Shown here piece after piece: positions 1 to 11,054 of a DNA stretch of 64,000 bases (the stretch's first letter is position 1; each line of letters begins with the position of its first letter). Source of the stretch: Phycomyces blakesleeanus NRRL 1555(-) (taxonomy: Eukaryota; Mucoromycota; Mucoromycetes; Mucorales; Phycomycetaceae); the NCBI RefSeq assembly GCF_001638985.1, contig NW_017265162.1, positions 1 to 64,000 of the forward strand, read 5' to 3'. The position numbers and the translations under genes are program-made. Under the pieces are notes generated by a model. It searched no databases. It was not told the DNA's origin and was given only the letters and a program-made list of their open reading frames with translations.

Positions 1-234
1 CAAAACTACCAGAATCGCCACCACCAACAATATTATTCTTTTATTTTATAATCACTGAAAAATAAAAATCGAAATAATGGCCATATAATAAAACCTCAAC
101 ACTCGGAAGTCATATACAATATTTCTCTATACCTGAAGTGTTATATGCCACCATTCTCAGAGCTGACCTTCAACTCTCCAAGTCATATAGTATTCATACC
201 ACCATAATTCCGACACCTTCTTCGATCCTAATGA
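1..234. repeat. 234-bp direct repeat, copy A (window-truncated)
   Basis: These bases are identical to 4169-4402 as far as I can read. The identity stops after '...CTAATGA', where this copy continues with CCATCCCATC-rich sequence. The left end lies at or before the window start, so the true length is unknown. It has no coding potential. It could be a terminal repeat of a non-autonomous element or a recent segmental duplication. Confidence 0.85.
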
Positions 235-2219
235 TGCCATTCAATTCCATCCCATCCCATCTAATTCCATCCCATCGGACATAATTTTCAAAGCTCACGC
301 TTTTCAGTATACTTTTACGCGACTGGGTCTAGACCAAGCGGACGCCACCTAACAAAAAGTCTCGCGATGTTAATCTCTCGTCATTAGCATGCGCCATGAA
401 TGTCAAAACTTTGTCACACTGACTACTCACACGGACCACCCACACGGACCACCCACACGGACCACCCACACGGACCACCCACTCACACCGCCCACTTCTC
501 GCCCATATAAAAAATACACTACTATTAAAACTTGATATTTTTAAATAAAAAATAAACTCATATTATTGTTCTCGCGCATTGTTTTATTCAGTTTTCTTCT
601 AATAATAAAGTGTTTCTCTCAATCATTTGTAAAGCAGACATTGTATTTATGGGCAGACAAAAATGGTTTAAAAAAAAATTTTATTAATATTCAAATATAT
701 CGTCAGAATCTTAGTTCACCACCTATAAAGGCGGATCCATCCTCCACAGGGCGTAGACCTGTCCTGACTTCGTGGAAGAGAACGGAGTGGGGAGGAGATC
801 GGGAACGCTGGGGTGTGAGGCTAGCTATGGGCTTAAAAAATAAAAGGTGAACAGGGAACGAAACTATCAATCTAAGCTAAGCTAAAGGGATAAACGAAAG
901 CTATATCTAAAGACTACCCACTACGTAAACTAACTAGAGAGGGGAAACTAAACTACCCCACACCCACCACACCCACCACACCCACCACACCCCCCATCCA
1001 CACCACACCAACACCCATCCATCCGACACGCCGCTGATTCACATAGAAAAAAGGTCAAGATTAGTATATCTATAGACTATACTACTCCCTCAACACAAAT
1101 GAAAAGGAAATAATAGACTTACCATGCACAAGAGGAAAACAGAGATGGTCTGGCTGGCACTCTTACTAAATAACTGTGAAAAAATTTTATGCTTTCGTCA
1201 TTAGATGATGACATAGCAGCATGCATAGAAAATTGTAGATCAATGGATTGATTGCTCTGATTAGAAGCAATATAAAGACTTTCATTTTAAAAACCCGAAT
1301 TTCTTATATGGCTACCCATTTTCGTGAATTGATTTTATATAAAAATTTACTTGACACATATGTTATATATTAATATACTATTTCTTAAAAGAAAGGTTGT
1401 AAAACTGTACCACTTTAGTTGGAATATGAAAGAGAAAGTGGTCTATATATATATATATGTATAGACTATAAGAGCATATCAAGAGACTCTTTATATTATC
1501 CCAGCTTTTTATTAAAGCAAGTCTCATAAATTAAAAATATTATTGACATGTTTAAAATGCAATTAGTTTTTTTTTTATTTACCGAATTGCTATAGTCGAT
1601 AAGAGCAGATATCTAGTCTTAGATTATATATATAAATGTATTACAAGAGAACTAAAAGTTTTCACAACTGGGCATAGTAATATATAATATTGAGAGTATC
1701 GGGTTTTTATATTAGATAATAAGCAAATATAATAACAAGAATGTTTTAATAAAACATATAAGAATAAAAGGAATCTATACTTTATATAAAGGTTTTGATA
1801 TGGAATATATATCATAGAATTAACTTTTAGTTATATAATTAAATGTTATGAAAGAAAGAAAGCGCATATAGAAAAAAAAATTATTCTGAACACTCTAATA
1901 AACTGACATCATGTTCATCGCACTGCTTGAGATCTTTATTAGAAATAGATCCACTAAGAAAAAATTGGCAATTCAACTAGTGATTATAAAGAATGCTTAT
2001 AATAGCTTTTAAAATCACTCTCTGAATCGCTCCTTTTTTGTAGTGATATAGTATCTTACTGAAAATTATATAAACTAAATAGGAATTAATTTAATATGTT
2101 CTTATAACAGTTTGATCCACGAAATAGCTCGATGGATCATTAACTATCGCATTGTTTTTTTCTTTTTATTAATATATTAAATGTGTGACAGATACTATAT
2201 ATATGTCTTTTCTTTAATC
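235..2219. other. Non-coding, repeat-like AT-rich stretch
   Basis: No supportable gene is present. CCATCCCATC-like runs lie near 238-285. A 14-bp tandem repeat (CACACGGACCACCC, about four copies) covers about 427-480. A short GC-richer island at about 720-845 contains an open frame without an ATG start. A CACCACACCC-type low-complexity run covers about 955-1020. The rest is AT-rich sequence with stops in all frames. Confidence 0.6.
427..480. repeat. 14-bp tandem repeat
   Basis: About four consecutive near-perfect copies of CACACGGACCACCC lie here. They are followed by a TATAAAAAA sequence at about 505-515, which resembles a promoter TATA element, but no convincing gene follows. Confidence 0.7.
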
Positions 2220-2620
2220 CACCACACACACATACGCACACTCACCCAATTGTCTACCAATATATTGGCTGAACTGGTACAAAATATACTTGATTGTATG
2301 TTCCTTTTATATTTTCTTACAAACTAAGGATTATAATCCATAATTCGGACAGAATGCACTTTTTTGTAAACTGTTATTACCAATTGGTTGCGCAGGCGGT
2401 TTTTGTGTATCAATAAGCTAAAATAACATAGCAGAATCAATTGACAGGGATACTGTTCCCCATACATAGACTTAAAAACCGCCTAGTTCTCACTTACAAT
2501 CGCTCAGACAGGATGATATATTAAAGTGGCCTTCACTGCGCCATAATCATAACAAAAAAAACTTTTTTTTATGGTGGCTTGCATCCTCCTTCTACATTCC
2601 CCCATTCATCCATCCCGTCA
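2220..2620. repeat. Diverged dispersed repeat, copy 1
   Basis: This stretch is clearly similar to 3750-4165, though with many substitutions. Shared blocks include the region around ATTCGGACAGAATGCAC, the ACCAATTGGTTGCGCAG block and the AAGTGGCCTTCACTGCGCC block, followed by a CATCCCGTCATCC-type run. A weaker match of the first half lies near 20585-20770. It is non-coding and looks like an old transposon end or a dispersed repeat. Confidence 0.7.
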
Positions 2621-3388
2621 TCCTTTTTGAGAATATTCATTCCTTTTGGGAATCGTCATTCATATAATATTACATTTCATAGTAGACAGAAGTCGGCCCA
2701 GTATAAAAATAAAACATATGTATGATTAATAAGAACTACAATTTCAGTTAACCAATAAAAACCGAATATGTTATATCAGCAATATGGTCCTGTCCGGATC
2801 GGCCGCCTATTGAGCTCGATCTGGACTGAAGGGATATTTCCAACAATCTTGGGCCTTCGGAATCCAGAAGATAATAATATCGTAAAAACATATATGCTAG
2901 TAATAATAGTTTTGCTTTCTTATAAATATATAGCTTGTATCATACCTCTCTCAAATAATTCCAAAATTGTTCATATATCCTGTCTCCTCAAGATTCTAAT
3001 TAAAATTAGATTGGGTTTAATCTATAGATAATAATACAAGATATATTGGAATATACTTCTATAGCCGATTTTTATTCCACGGTATATATTTACAAATCAT
3101 TCACAATCGCATTGTTATTTATATTTTTGTTAATACTTTTAATGTATGATAGAAGCTATATATAATAATATAATTTAAACTATGTTTTCTAGTATGTTTC
3201 ATAAATAACACACTATCCAGATCCATACAAATTCTTCTATAATTATACTTAATGAAATTGGATCAAAAAGCATCAAACATTTTACACCAAAAAAGCAAGA
3301 GCCTACAGAAAAATATTACCAAGTCAAAATGAAAAGGGTGATATTCATAAACCAAAAGTAACTTTCGAACTAAATATATATAAACTGT
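2621..3388. other. AT-rich non-coding stretch, part of a dispersed repeat
   Basis: No gene is supported. Segments around 2950-3050 and 3210-3330 resemble 19830-19920 and 20030-20130 in the same order. This suggests that the 2.6-4.1 kb region and the 19.8-20.8 kb region derive from one repeat family. Confidence 0.4.
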
Positions 3389-3760
3389 TATCATGTTTTG
3401 GATTATATTATCTTATATATGTTATTATTATTATTCAACACACTGGCACACACCAGAAGCTACTCCCGAACTATATACATATATGAGCCTCTATCATATT
3501 TTGGATATACTATCTTGTATATTTTATTATTATTATTCAACACACGGACACACACCAAAAGCTACTCCCAAAATATATATATATACGAGTCTCTATCATA
3601 TTTTGGATACACTATCATATATATTTATTTTCCTTTTATTCAATATACGGTTACACACCAGAAGCTACTCCCAAACTATATATATATAACCTGCTATCAT
3701 ATTTTGGGCTTACTATCATATATTTTTCTTTTCTTTTATCCAACACACGCACATACGCAC
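3389..3760. repeat. Tandem repeat, unit about 102 bp, about 3.6 copies
   Basis: The phrase TATCATRTTTTGGRT recurs at 3389, 3492, 3594 and 3695, a spacing of 103, 102 and 101 bp. Each unit continues with ATTATTATTCAACACACGG and a CAGAAGCTACTCCC-like block. The long open frames here are by-products of the periodicity and are not called as genes. Confidence 0.8.
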
Positions 3761-4168
3761 ACTCGCACACTCGCCCAATTGTCTACCAATACAATTGCTG
3801 CACTGATACAAAATATACATATTGTCTATTTCTTTTTGTGTCTTTTTACAACCTAAGGATTCTACTCAATAATTCGGACAGAATGCACTTTTTTGTAAAT
3901 TGGTATTACCAATTGGTTGCGCAGACAGCTTTGTGTATCCCTAAGCTAAAGGAACATAGCAGGGTCCATTGACAGGGATACTGTTACCCATACATAGGTT
4001 GAAAGACCGTCTTGTGATCACTTACAATCGCCCAGAGAGGACGGTATATTAAAGTGGCCTTCACTGCGCCGTAACCAAAATAAAATAAAAATTATATTTA
4101 ACGATGGCGTCAATCCTCTTCCTACATTCCCTCCATCCCGCCATCCCACCATCCCGCCATCAACTTTA
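3750..4168. repeat. Diverged dispersed repeat, copy 2
   Basis: This is the partner of 2220-2620 in the same orientation and abuts directly on direct-repeat copy B at 4169. The junction contains CCATCCCGCCATCCCACC-type runs. Because copy A begins at the window edge, the same unit may precede it outside the window. Confidence 0.7.
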
Positions 4169-4402
4169 CAAAACTACCAGAATCGCCACCACCAACAATA
4201 TTATTCTTTTATTTTATAATCACTGAAAAATAAAAATCGAAATAATGGCCATATAATAAAACCTCAACACTCGGAAGTCATATACAATATTTCTCTATAC
4301 CTGAAGTGTTATATGCCACCATTCTCAGAGCTGACCTTCAACTCTCCAAGTCATATAGTATTCATACCACCATAATTCCGACACCTTCTTCGATCCTAAT
4401 GA
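4169..4402. repeat. 234-bp direct repeat, copy B
   Basis: Identical to 1-234 at an offset of 4168 bp. It is preceded by ...CATCAACTTTA and followed by CGCTCTTACG, whereas copy A is followed by TGCCATTCAA. Perfect identity in otherwise diverging DNA points to a recent duplication or gene conversion. Confidence 0.85.
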
Positions 4403-7128
4403 CGCTCTTACGCATATTTAAAAATTTCAACAAGCAACATTTGATATATGCTACTACATAATTTGACTTGGATTCACTCGTTTAATAAAGTGCGGATACT
4501 TCATACAAGGTTTTGTGTTTTTTTAAACACAAACATCAGACCATTTGTAGGAAAAGTGTAATATACACAAAACAAATGTTTATGTAACATTTATGTGTAC
4601 ACTGTGTTTATTTGATTTGCGACCTCTATTTTAATTCTCAATTTGGACTCTTAGCAGGTTCAAGCCAGTACTAACTCAGATATTACGGAAAACATTCCCG
4701 AAAATAATATATATCTGTGATGTACATATATTCAATTGTGAAACACACGGTTTATTATAAGAAATTGTCTGAGTATAGTAAAGTGGCTCAGAGTTTATAG
4801 TTTAAGTACAAACTATATTATTATATTTATATGTTTTTATAAAATATGTTTTTGCTATTTGCTATCTACGTGTAACCTCACAATCTTTTTATCATCTGAA
4901 CTATATTTAAAGTAAGCACAGGAACTAATCGGATACATATATAATGACTATAATATATATATATATATATATTGAATTTTACCCGACCAAACCAGGTTCT
5001 CTTTTTATTGTATTAATCAAGACTTTTAAACTAGTACAAGCTTTCTTTAATTATTCTTCTTCGTTTATATTAATTATCAACATTTTATTTTTATTTGCTC
5101 TATATATTTAATTTTAAAATTTGATATCTTCGCATATCTCAAACAGTCAAATTTATATCAGCTTCTATCTGAAATATAAAAGTTTAGTAAAGCGTTATAT
5201 TCACAAGTCTGAATTATTTTATTTTATGGAAAAAATATAGTCTTTTTTTTATCTTCGTGCCAACTTTGACAAGGATTTAAAATTTATTAATGGAAATGCT
5301 CCCATAATTTATGTTAAAAAAAAACTAAATTGAACTGATGGGTGAAGTGATTTTTTTTATCTAGAGTTGTGATGTTTGATTTTAAGAAAAGATAAAATCA
5401 TCTAATTGTTAGAGATACTCTTACAAGTAATCGAACATATAGAATACAATCAAAGAAAGGCATATATTTCAGAATAATCTTCAATATATATATATATATC
5501 GATTGTTTAAGTCAGAGGTATCATAATAGTAAACTGATATAAATCGCAATTGCAATGTCTTCTTTAAACACAATAAGAATAAACAAATATTGAAGAGAAT
5601 TAAAGGGAACAAAGACTCCATGTCTATAAATAAAATAAATTTATATAAAAGCGGATTTGATTTAATCAAATCAAAGCAGATGTTTAAAAAAATTCAATAA
5701 ACAAGTGAAGGATAAATTGTTTTTAATATTTAATTATATATTTTTTTGTTTTTCTTTGGATTTTATTTTTATTATTATTATTATTGATAATATTCAATAT
5801 TTAACTGATATTTAGAATGTATACTTGTTCTCAATATATTGTTAAGTGTTTTTTGTATAATAGTGTTTTTTTTTTCTTATTTTTTAATAAAACTTGATAT
5901 TCCAACATCAAATAAAATTATTAAATTCTCAGTTGATAAGATTCTTAGTTTTGTTCTATTTCAGTTAGATATATTTGAAAATCTCATATAAATCAAATAA
6001 ATATGTATATTTTATTAAATCTGACAAGATACAGCTCTTATAATAAGGATATATTTTTTTAGTCTATCTTTAAAATTCTTAACTAGGGAACATATTGTCC
6101 AATTTGACATTTCATATTAAATCCGTGTCTGATAAAATAGAGTGTTTCAAGTTTAAAGATCTTGAAGAATTCAAGGTTTTTATTTTCTATCCATACTCTA
6201 TTAATTAGCTAATAACATCTAATATGAAAATATATTACTTAACTTCCCTACGTAAAGTCATGTAAAAAATAATCAACTTCTAAAAGTCTAAAAGAAATGT
6301 ATTGAAGCTTTTTGATTTAGATATTTTTTACAGATACTTCACTAGTTTCAGAATCCTTTTAAGAAGCTGACTTACTTCTTACGTTCGCCGATGAAAATAT
6401 CTAAATTTAAAACACCCTAATTGTATGTGTCCTGTCTTTTAATACTACTCAAATGGAGACTGAAAACATCACTTTCCCACTGCAGGAGTAAGTAGCGGAT
6501 TTCAATTTTCAAGCTAATTCATACTCCGAATATTCGATTTATTTAAAAGCCCGCAGCGCCTCTTATTCCACTCGTTTTTTATTGTCTCTAGCTCTTTAAT
6601 GCACTTGTTTTCAGCAAAAACGAATTACTAGAACGCAAGATAATTAAACATTTGGTTGAATTATGTAAAATACAAAATATATAAATTTGGGTCAATTCAA
6701 ACTGCGGTTATAATTTATTTGTTTTTTGGTCTTTGTGGTACAGTGATTCAACTTTAATAAAATAGTACATATGCACTGAGTTATATTCAAGGTGCTGTAA
6801 TAGTAAGTATATTAAAATCTGGAGTTTTGATTAGAACACATTGAAAAAACACATACAAATACACTTGTGTCAAAATTAACTGGTGATTGCATATACACCC
6901 ACTGATTTTTTTTTATTTTTAATAATTCTATTGGGTTAGAGAGTGCATCTTTAGTTTTTATATGTTTAAATTCAAAAGTAGCTTCACGAAAAAACTAGAA
7001 TTATAGCAAAAAAGGAATAACTATATTTTTTCAGAAAATAATTTTATTTTCAGATAATACGCACTTTCTGGAAATTATTGGTACAAAAACAAAAAACGAT
7101 TTGGTGCAAAAATGGAATGCACGAAATG
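4403..7128. other. AT-rich intergenic DNA, no gene seen
   Basis: About 2.7 kb of very AT-rich sequence with poly-T runs and (TA)n tracts (for example near 4950-4970 and 5485-5500). Stops are dense in all frames, and I found no RNA gene or recognisable transposon protein. Confidence 0.5.
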
Positions 7129-7407
7129 TGTGGTATACATACCACAATTGAGTGAAATACAAACTCCACAATCCAGAATGGATACTACAATTGCTAATGA
7201 ACCTGGCAGGGTCACATCTCAGGAACGTAACACATATCAGGCACTCGTACACTTCACACTGCTTCAGTGATAACCAACCATTAACCGATAGAGATCTTAA
7301 ATTAGGGAACCTGATATCTATATAAACAGTTATGATCTTCTTTATTAAATAAACAACATTCTCACAGTACTTATTGTTCCCTTTTAAAATCCTATTCGTA
7401 TACCTCA
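7129..7407 (+). mobile_element. Solo-LTR-like element, copy 1
   Basis: It starts TGTGGTATACAT and ends TATACCTCA (TG...CA). Over its whole length it aligns with 9561-9857, sharing ACCACAATTGAGT, TTGCTAATGAACCTGGCA, AACCAACCATTA and CTCTCACAGTA in order. The two copies are clearly diverged. No matching 5-bp target duplication is visible (AAATG before, CGTGT after), so this copy is older or rearranged. Known LTR ends fit a Ty1/Ty3-class retrotransposon; that class is inferred because no internal gag-pol is present. Confidence 0.7.
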
Positions 7408-7562
7408 CGTGTATACGTGGAGTATTTTTCGTCTCAACACTGTTTTTTGTACTCAAATAAATAAACATGTTTTTACCACCTTCTATTAGCTAGTATATAA
7501 CAAGCAACAAAAGCTATTTTATTTATTACTGTAGAGTCTCTGTGAATGAATAAATGTAACAC

Positions 7563-8018
7563 ATGTTTTCTTTTTACTTCATTATTAAAAGAAACACAGG
7601 CGTCTTGTCTTCTACTATTGAACAAAACTTTGAAGAATGCAATTGTACTGAATTCTTAGAAAATAATGATGGATACACCTTAGTATTAAAGAGAGCTGGT
7701 CAGCGTCATAGCAAGAAAGCAGCTTTAAACGATGCTTTTAGAAGCGAAATGGGTATTTCATTCACATTATAAGCTTTGCTGCTCTATATGCTGATACCTT
7801 TTATACTTCACACAGTTGTACTAAGATATTTAATGAATGATGATGCGGAGTGTAAGACATTTTTATTTGGGTATAAAAAACATCAACTTTCTTATTATAT
7901 TCTATATGTGTAGCTAATGTAATCCAAAAATCTGGATCTGGGGAAGTTCTTGCTCGTCAGTCTGACTTACCCGTTTTAGATATCTCCCCTATGCCATTCG
8001 ACAATATGTTTGTATAAA
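7563..8018 (+). other. Possible two-exon gene fragment, unknown
   Basis: An open stretch ending near 7749 can be joined across a GTATTT...TGTAG intron (about 7750-7915) to a second reading stretch that stops at 8018, in matching phase. The joined tail contains SGSGEVLARQSDLP and ends PFDNMFV. No ATG start is visible because the track begins with TTG, so it may be the 3' remnant of a gene broken by the flanking LTR and transposase. I recognise no family. Chance splicing is a real alternative. Confidence 0.25.
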
Positions 8019-8104
8019 AGATAAAGAAAAAATCTAAAAACAAAGAGTGAAAAAAGTGTTAATTTTTTCTATTTTAAAGTAGGTATGTTTTCGAACAGCA
8101 GTAT

Positions 8105-10717
8105 TCCTGAGAATCCTGTACACATATTCATTACAATATTCACCGTGCTATTTGCATCCCGCTAAGTGGTCAATAAGAGCGCATTTGTCTTGATCGAGTT
8201 CATCAACGAGCTCATGGACATTTGCAAGCAGGACTTTTAGCTTCCAACAAGTTTGTCTGGTTTTCAGCGCACGACGGGATTCTGTGAGCTGTCTAAAGGC
8301 ATAAGAAGATTCGTGGCCTGCGAAGATTGTCAGGCAATTTACGAAGAAACTCAGTATGTTCCTTCTTGCTGTGTTTTTGCAAAAACACGTGCTAGTGAAG
8401 CTTGTAATTGTGAGTCGACGAGAAATCAACATCTAGCGCTTTGTTTCCGAGCATAGCTTCCATTACCAGTCGATCCAAAAAGCTCTCAGAATCCTCTTCA
8501 GTCGTCCTGGATTTGAAGAAAAGATATGCCAATGGAGTAGAGTTTAAGGTAGCGGGTACAGGGATTGACGTGTATGATGGTGAAGTTTGGAAAGAGCTCA
8601 AGGACAGTAATGGTATTCTGTTTGTTGAGCAACTTCGTTCGCTGATATTAACGCTTAACATAGACTGGTTTCAGCCGTTTGGCAATACCACATACTATTG
8701 CGGTGCGATATACTTGGCCATTAACAACTTGCCTCGTAGTGAGTGTTTTAAAGCCAAAACCATCATCGTTGTGGGTCATATGCCTGGTCCCAGAGAGCTC
8801 GAAACGGACGAAATCAACAGCTACACTGAGCCATTGGTATATGAGCTGGTACAGTTATATCACAGAATAAGAATGCCAACGTTTGGGTTTCTTGTTGGTG
8901 AGGTGATTTGCGCTGCGTTGATGATAGTTGCCTACGATATTCCAGTTGCCAGAAAGACCAGTGAATTTACCGCACATAATAGCACGTGTGTATTCTTCAA
9001 GTATACCCGCCATTTCACTCGACTTGCTGATACAATTCAGGTTGATTTCTGTGGGTTTAATGAATTTCGGTGGTGTCGGGTAGCTTTGAGAAGAATAGGC
9101 TACATGCTGAGAAGTGAAAGAGTGTAAGTACGCCCTCAGAAAGGCATCGCCTGGACGTCAAAAATGGTGCTCGATTGTCGTAGTTGCACCACCTTGGATA
9201 CTTTGATCCAGTACGTGGAACGATCATTGATCCCATATACAACCTGTTCTTGGAGACAGCAAAAAGAATAATGGATCAATGGATCGAACGTGGTATTCTT
9301 GGAGACATGAATTTCATCGTCATGTGAAAGGTAGTCGATGATATGATTGTCCCTAATGGACATACAGTGTTGAGGAGCAAATTTGACAAGAAGTTTGCCG
9401 ATATGAAAGCAGCCGAGTAGAAATCGTGGTGGTTGGTATATTCCCCCGTGGTGTTGAAGTTGATGCTCTCATCCTTGTAATTTAATAACTGGATCAATTC
9501 TGTCCACGCTTGCCGTCACCTCGTAAACCCAGTATTACATTCAATGATATTAATACCGCCTGTGGTATACACACCACAATTGAGTAAAGAACAGACCCCA
9601 CAACCAAACACTGGTTCCTTCTTGCTAATGAACCTGGCAAGTTAACAATCTCCGGAACTGTTACACACCAGGCGCACGTACACTACACACTCATACAGTG
9701 TAAACCAACCATTACACAGCAGGGATTTGAATTACAGGGATTTTAATAGTAGCAGATATAAACAATATTATTTTGTCTCTTTAATAAATAATACTCTCAC
9801 AGTATCTACTTTTCCAATTATTGAGATACTAACCCATAAACAATCCCGAATACCTCACCGCCCATAGACGCCTCAAAGAATTCTGTGAAGAATGCAACAC
9901 CTTATACACTGCAACAATCCTCATATGTAACATGCGCCTGCACCTCCATCTTCGTGAAGCTATTTTCGATTTTGGGCTAGTGTACGGTTATTGGCTCTTT
10001 GGGTTCGAGAGGTACAACGGCCTACCCAAGAATATCAATATCAATGATAAAAAAAGGGTTTGAGGTCACATTTATCAGATACTTCCTTGAAGATATATAC
10101 AAAAGCGACTTTATTAATACTGCTCTCGTATGCCCCACCCAAGCTCCCTTCCTTTCAGCCCTTTTTAAGCCTGTCTCTTCCCCCACAGATGACATTACCT
10201 CGCTATCTCCTTCCTCCGGAATTATTCATCAACCATTTATTTTGTGAGCATTTGCGGATTCTTCTGAAACTACCGGAATTCCTATCATAGGTAATTAACC
10301 TCTCCCACCTAAATCCTTCCCACTTTTAATTAGTAAACCTTCTTGAATGGGTGATATTGATTATATCCATTCGTTGGTATACTACAAATTTGTATATCTC
10401 ACCCCTCAATTTCGTCAATTACCACAATGCCGATGCTTCTCCATTCTTTCTTTGTTGATAATCAAATCATAAAATTGGAATCAATCGACATCCTTGGTCA
10501 AGTGTTTTATGGTAATAATGGCACCACTGGTCGTGGATCATATTTACAATCGTTGTTTCTTGAAAGTGATATTACCGGAACTACATTTATTTGTCAGATA
10601 CAATATGTCTTTATATATTCCTTCACTCCTTCTCTGACTCCGTTTATTTTAAAACTCACCTCACTCAACACGATTAACATGTGTTTGCATTCGTCAGCTG
10701 ACTTCCTTTGCTTGTAG
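8105..10717 (+). pseudogene. tnp2-type (CACTA-like) transposase, broken and LTR-interrupted
   Basis: Fragments in several frames match, in order, the tnp2 transposase family common in fungi. They are: an N-terminal block with LIEFINELMDIC and SGFQRTTGF (about 8105-8290), a zinc-knuckle-like FVACEDCQAIY (about 8310), RPGFEEKICQW (about 8505), and the core VYDGEVWKELKD...LNIDWFQPFGNTTY...HMPGPRELETDE (8570-9090). After a frame change come YFDPVRGTIIDPIYNLFLETAKR (split here, about 9200-9275) and WWLVYSPVVLK (about 9430). After the LTR come EFCEECNTLYTA and WLFGFERYNG (about 9878-10020), and a C-terminal block at 10427-10717 containing RGSYLQSLFLE. Frameshifts and stops make it non-functional. 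I did not find the element's own terminal repeats. Confidence 0.85.
9561..9857 (+). mobile_element. Solo LTR inserted in the transposase, 5-bp target duplication
   Basis: The element is 297 bp, starts TGTGGTATACAC and ends TATACCTCA. It is flanked on both sides by CCGCC (9556-9560 and 9858-9862), the 5-bp duplication expected of LTR-retrotransposon integrase. The transposase reading frame before it (...FNDINTA) and after it (HRRLKEF...) belongs to one continuous family segment, so the insertion came after the transposon. No internal retroelement genes remain, consistent with LTR-LTR recombination. Confidence 0.88.
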
Positions 10718-11054
10718 ATAGATGACGAGAGAAAGATGGAATAGACATTTGTGGTTCAATACCTTTGCCATCAAATTTTTATTCAATTCTGCCCGTACAT
10801 AGAATCTCTTTATAAGTAACAAGTGCTAATCATACAATAGAGCTTGTCCAAAAAAACTAGTGGTTGCCTTACCAAAAAAAAACAGCAATAAATACCCTTC
10901 TTTCATTCATTTCTTTTTTTTTAAAGAAAAAGAAAAGTAGATGACTGAAAAAAAAGGACAGAGCAAAATAATTACTGCCTCTATATAAATCGTCAGCATT
11001 GATTTGGTGGAGATGATAATAAATAAGATGAGATAAACAATAATTTTATTATTT
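10718..11054. other. Short intergenic stretch, nothing recognised
   Basis: AT-rich with A and T runs. It sits between the end of the transposase remnant and the stop of the minus-strand gene. No element is supported. Confidence 0.4.

Noticed and set aside
427..480. Possible CRISPR-like array
   Set aside because: The units are contiguous 14-bp tandem copies without spacers, and the organism is a eukaryote.
566..850. 94-residue open frame beginning with a hydrophobic stretch
   Set aside because: It starts at TTG, not ATG, has no family features and lies in repeat DNA.
3393..3856. Overlapping ORFs of 98 and 152 residues
   Set aside because: They are by-products of the 102-bp tandem repeat, without ATG-supported structure or conserved residues.
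4655..4680. GGTTCAAGCC resembling a tRNA T-arm
   Set aside because: No acceptor stem, D-arm or anticodon arm can be folded around it.
7031..7468. 145-residue minus-strand ORF
   Set aside because: It runs antisense through the LTR copy; the LTR homology explains the sequence.
7129..9857. A single LTR retrotransposon with two LTRs
   Set aside because: No gag-pol between the copies. The second LTR has its own target duplication inside a DNA-transposon gene.
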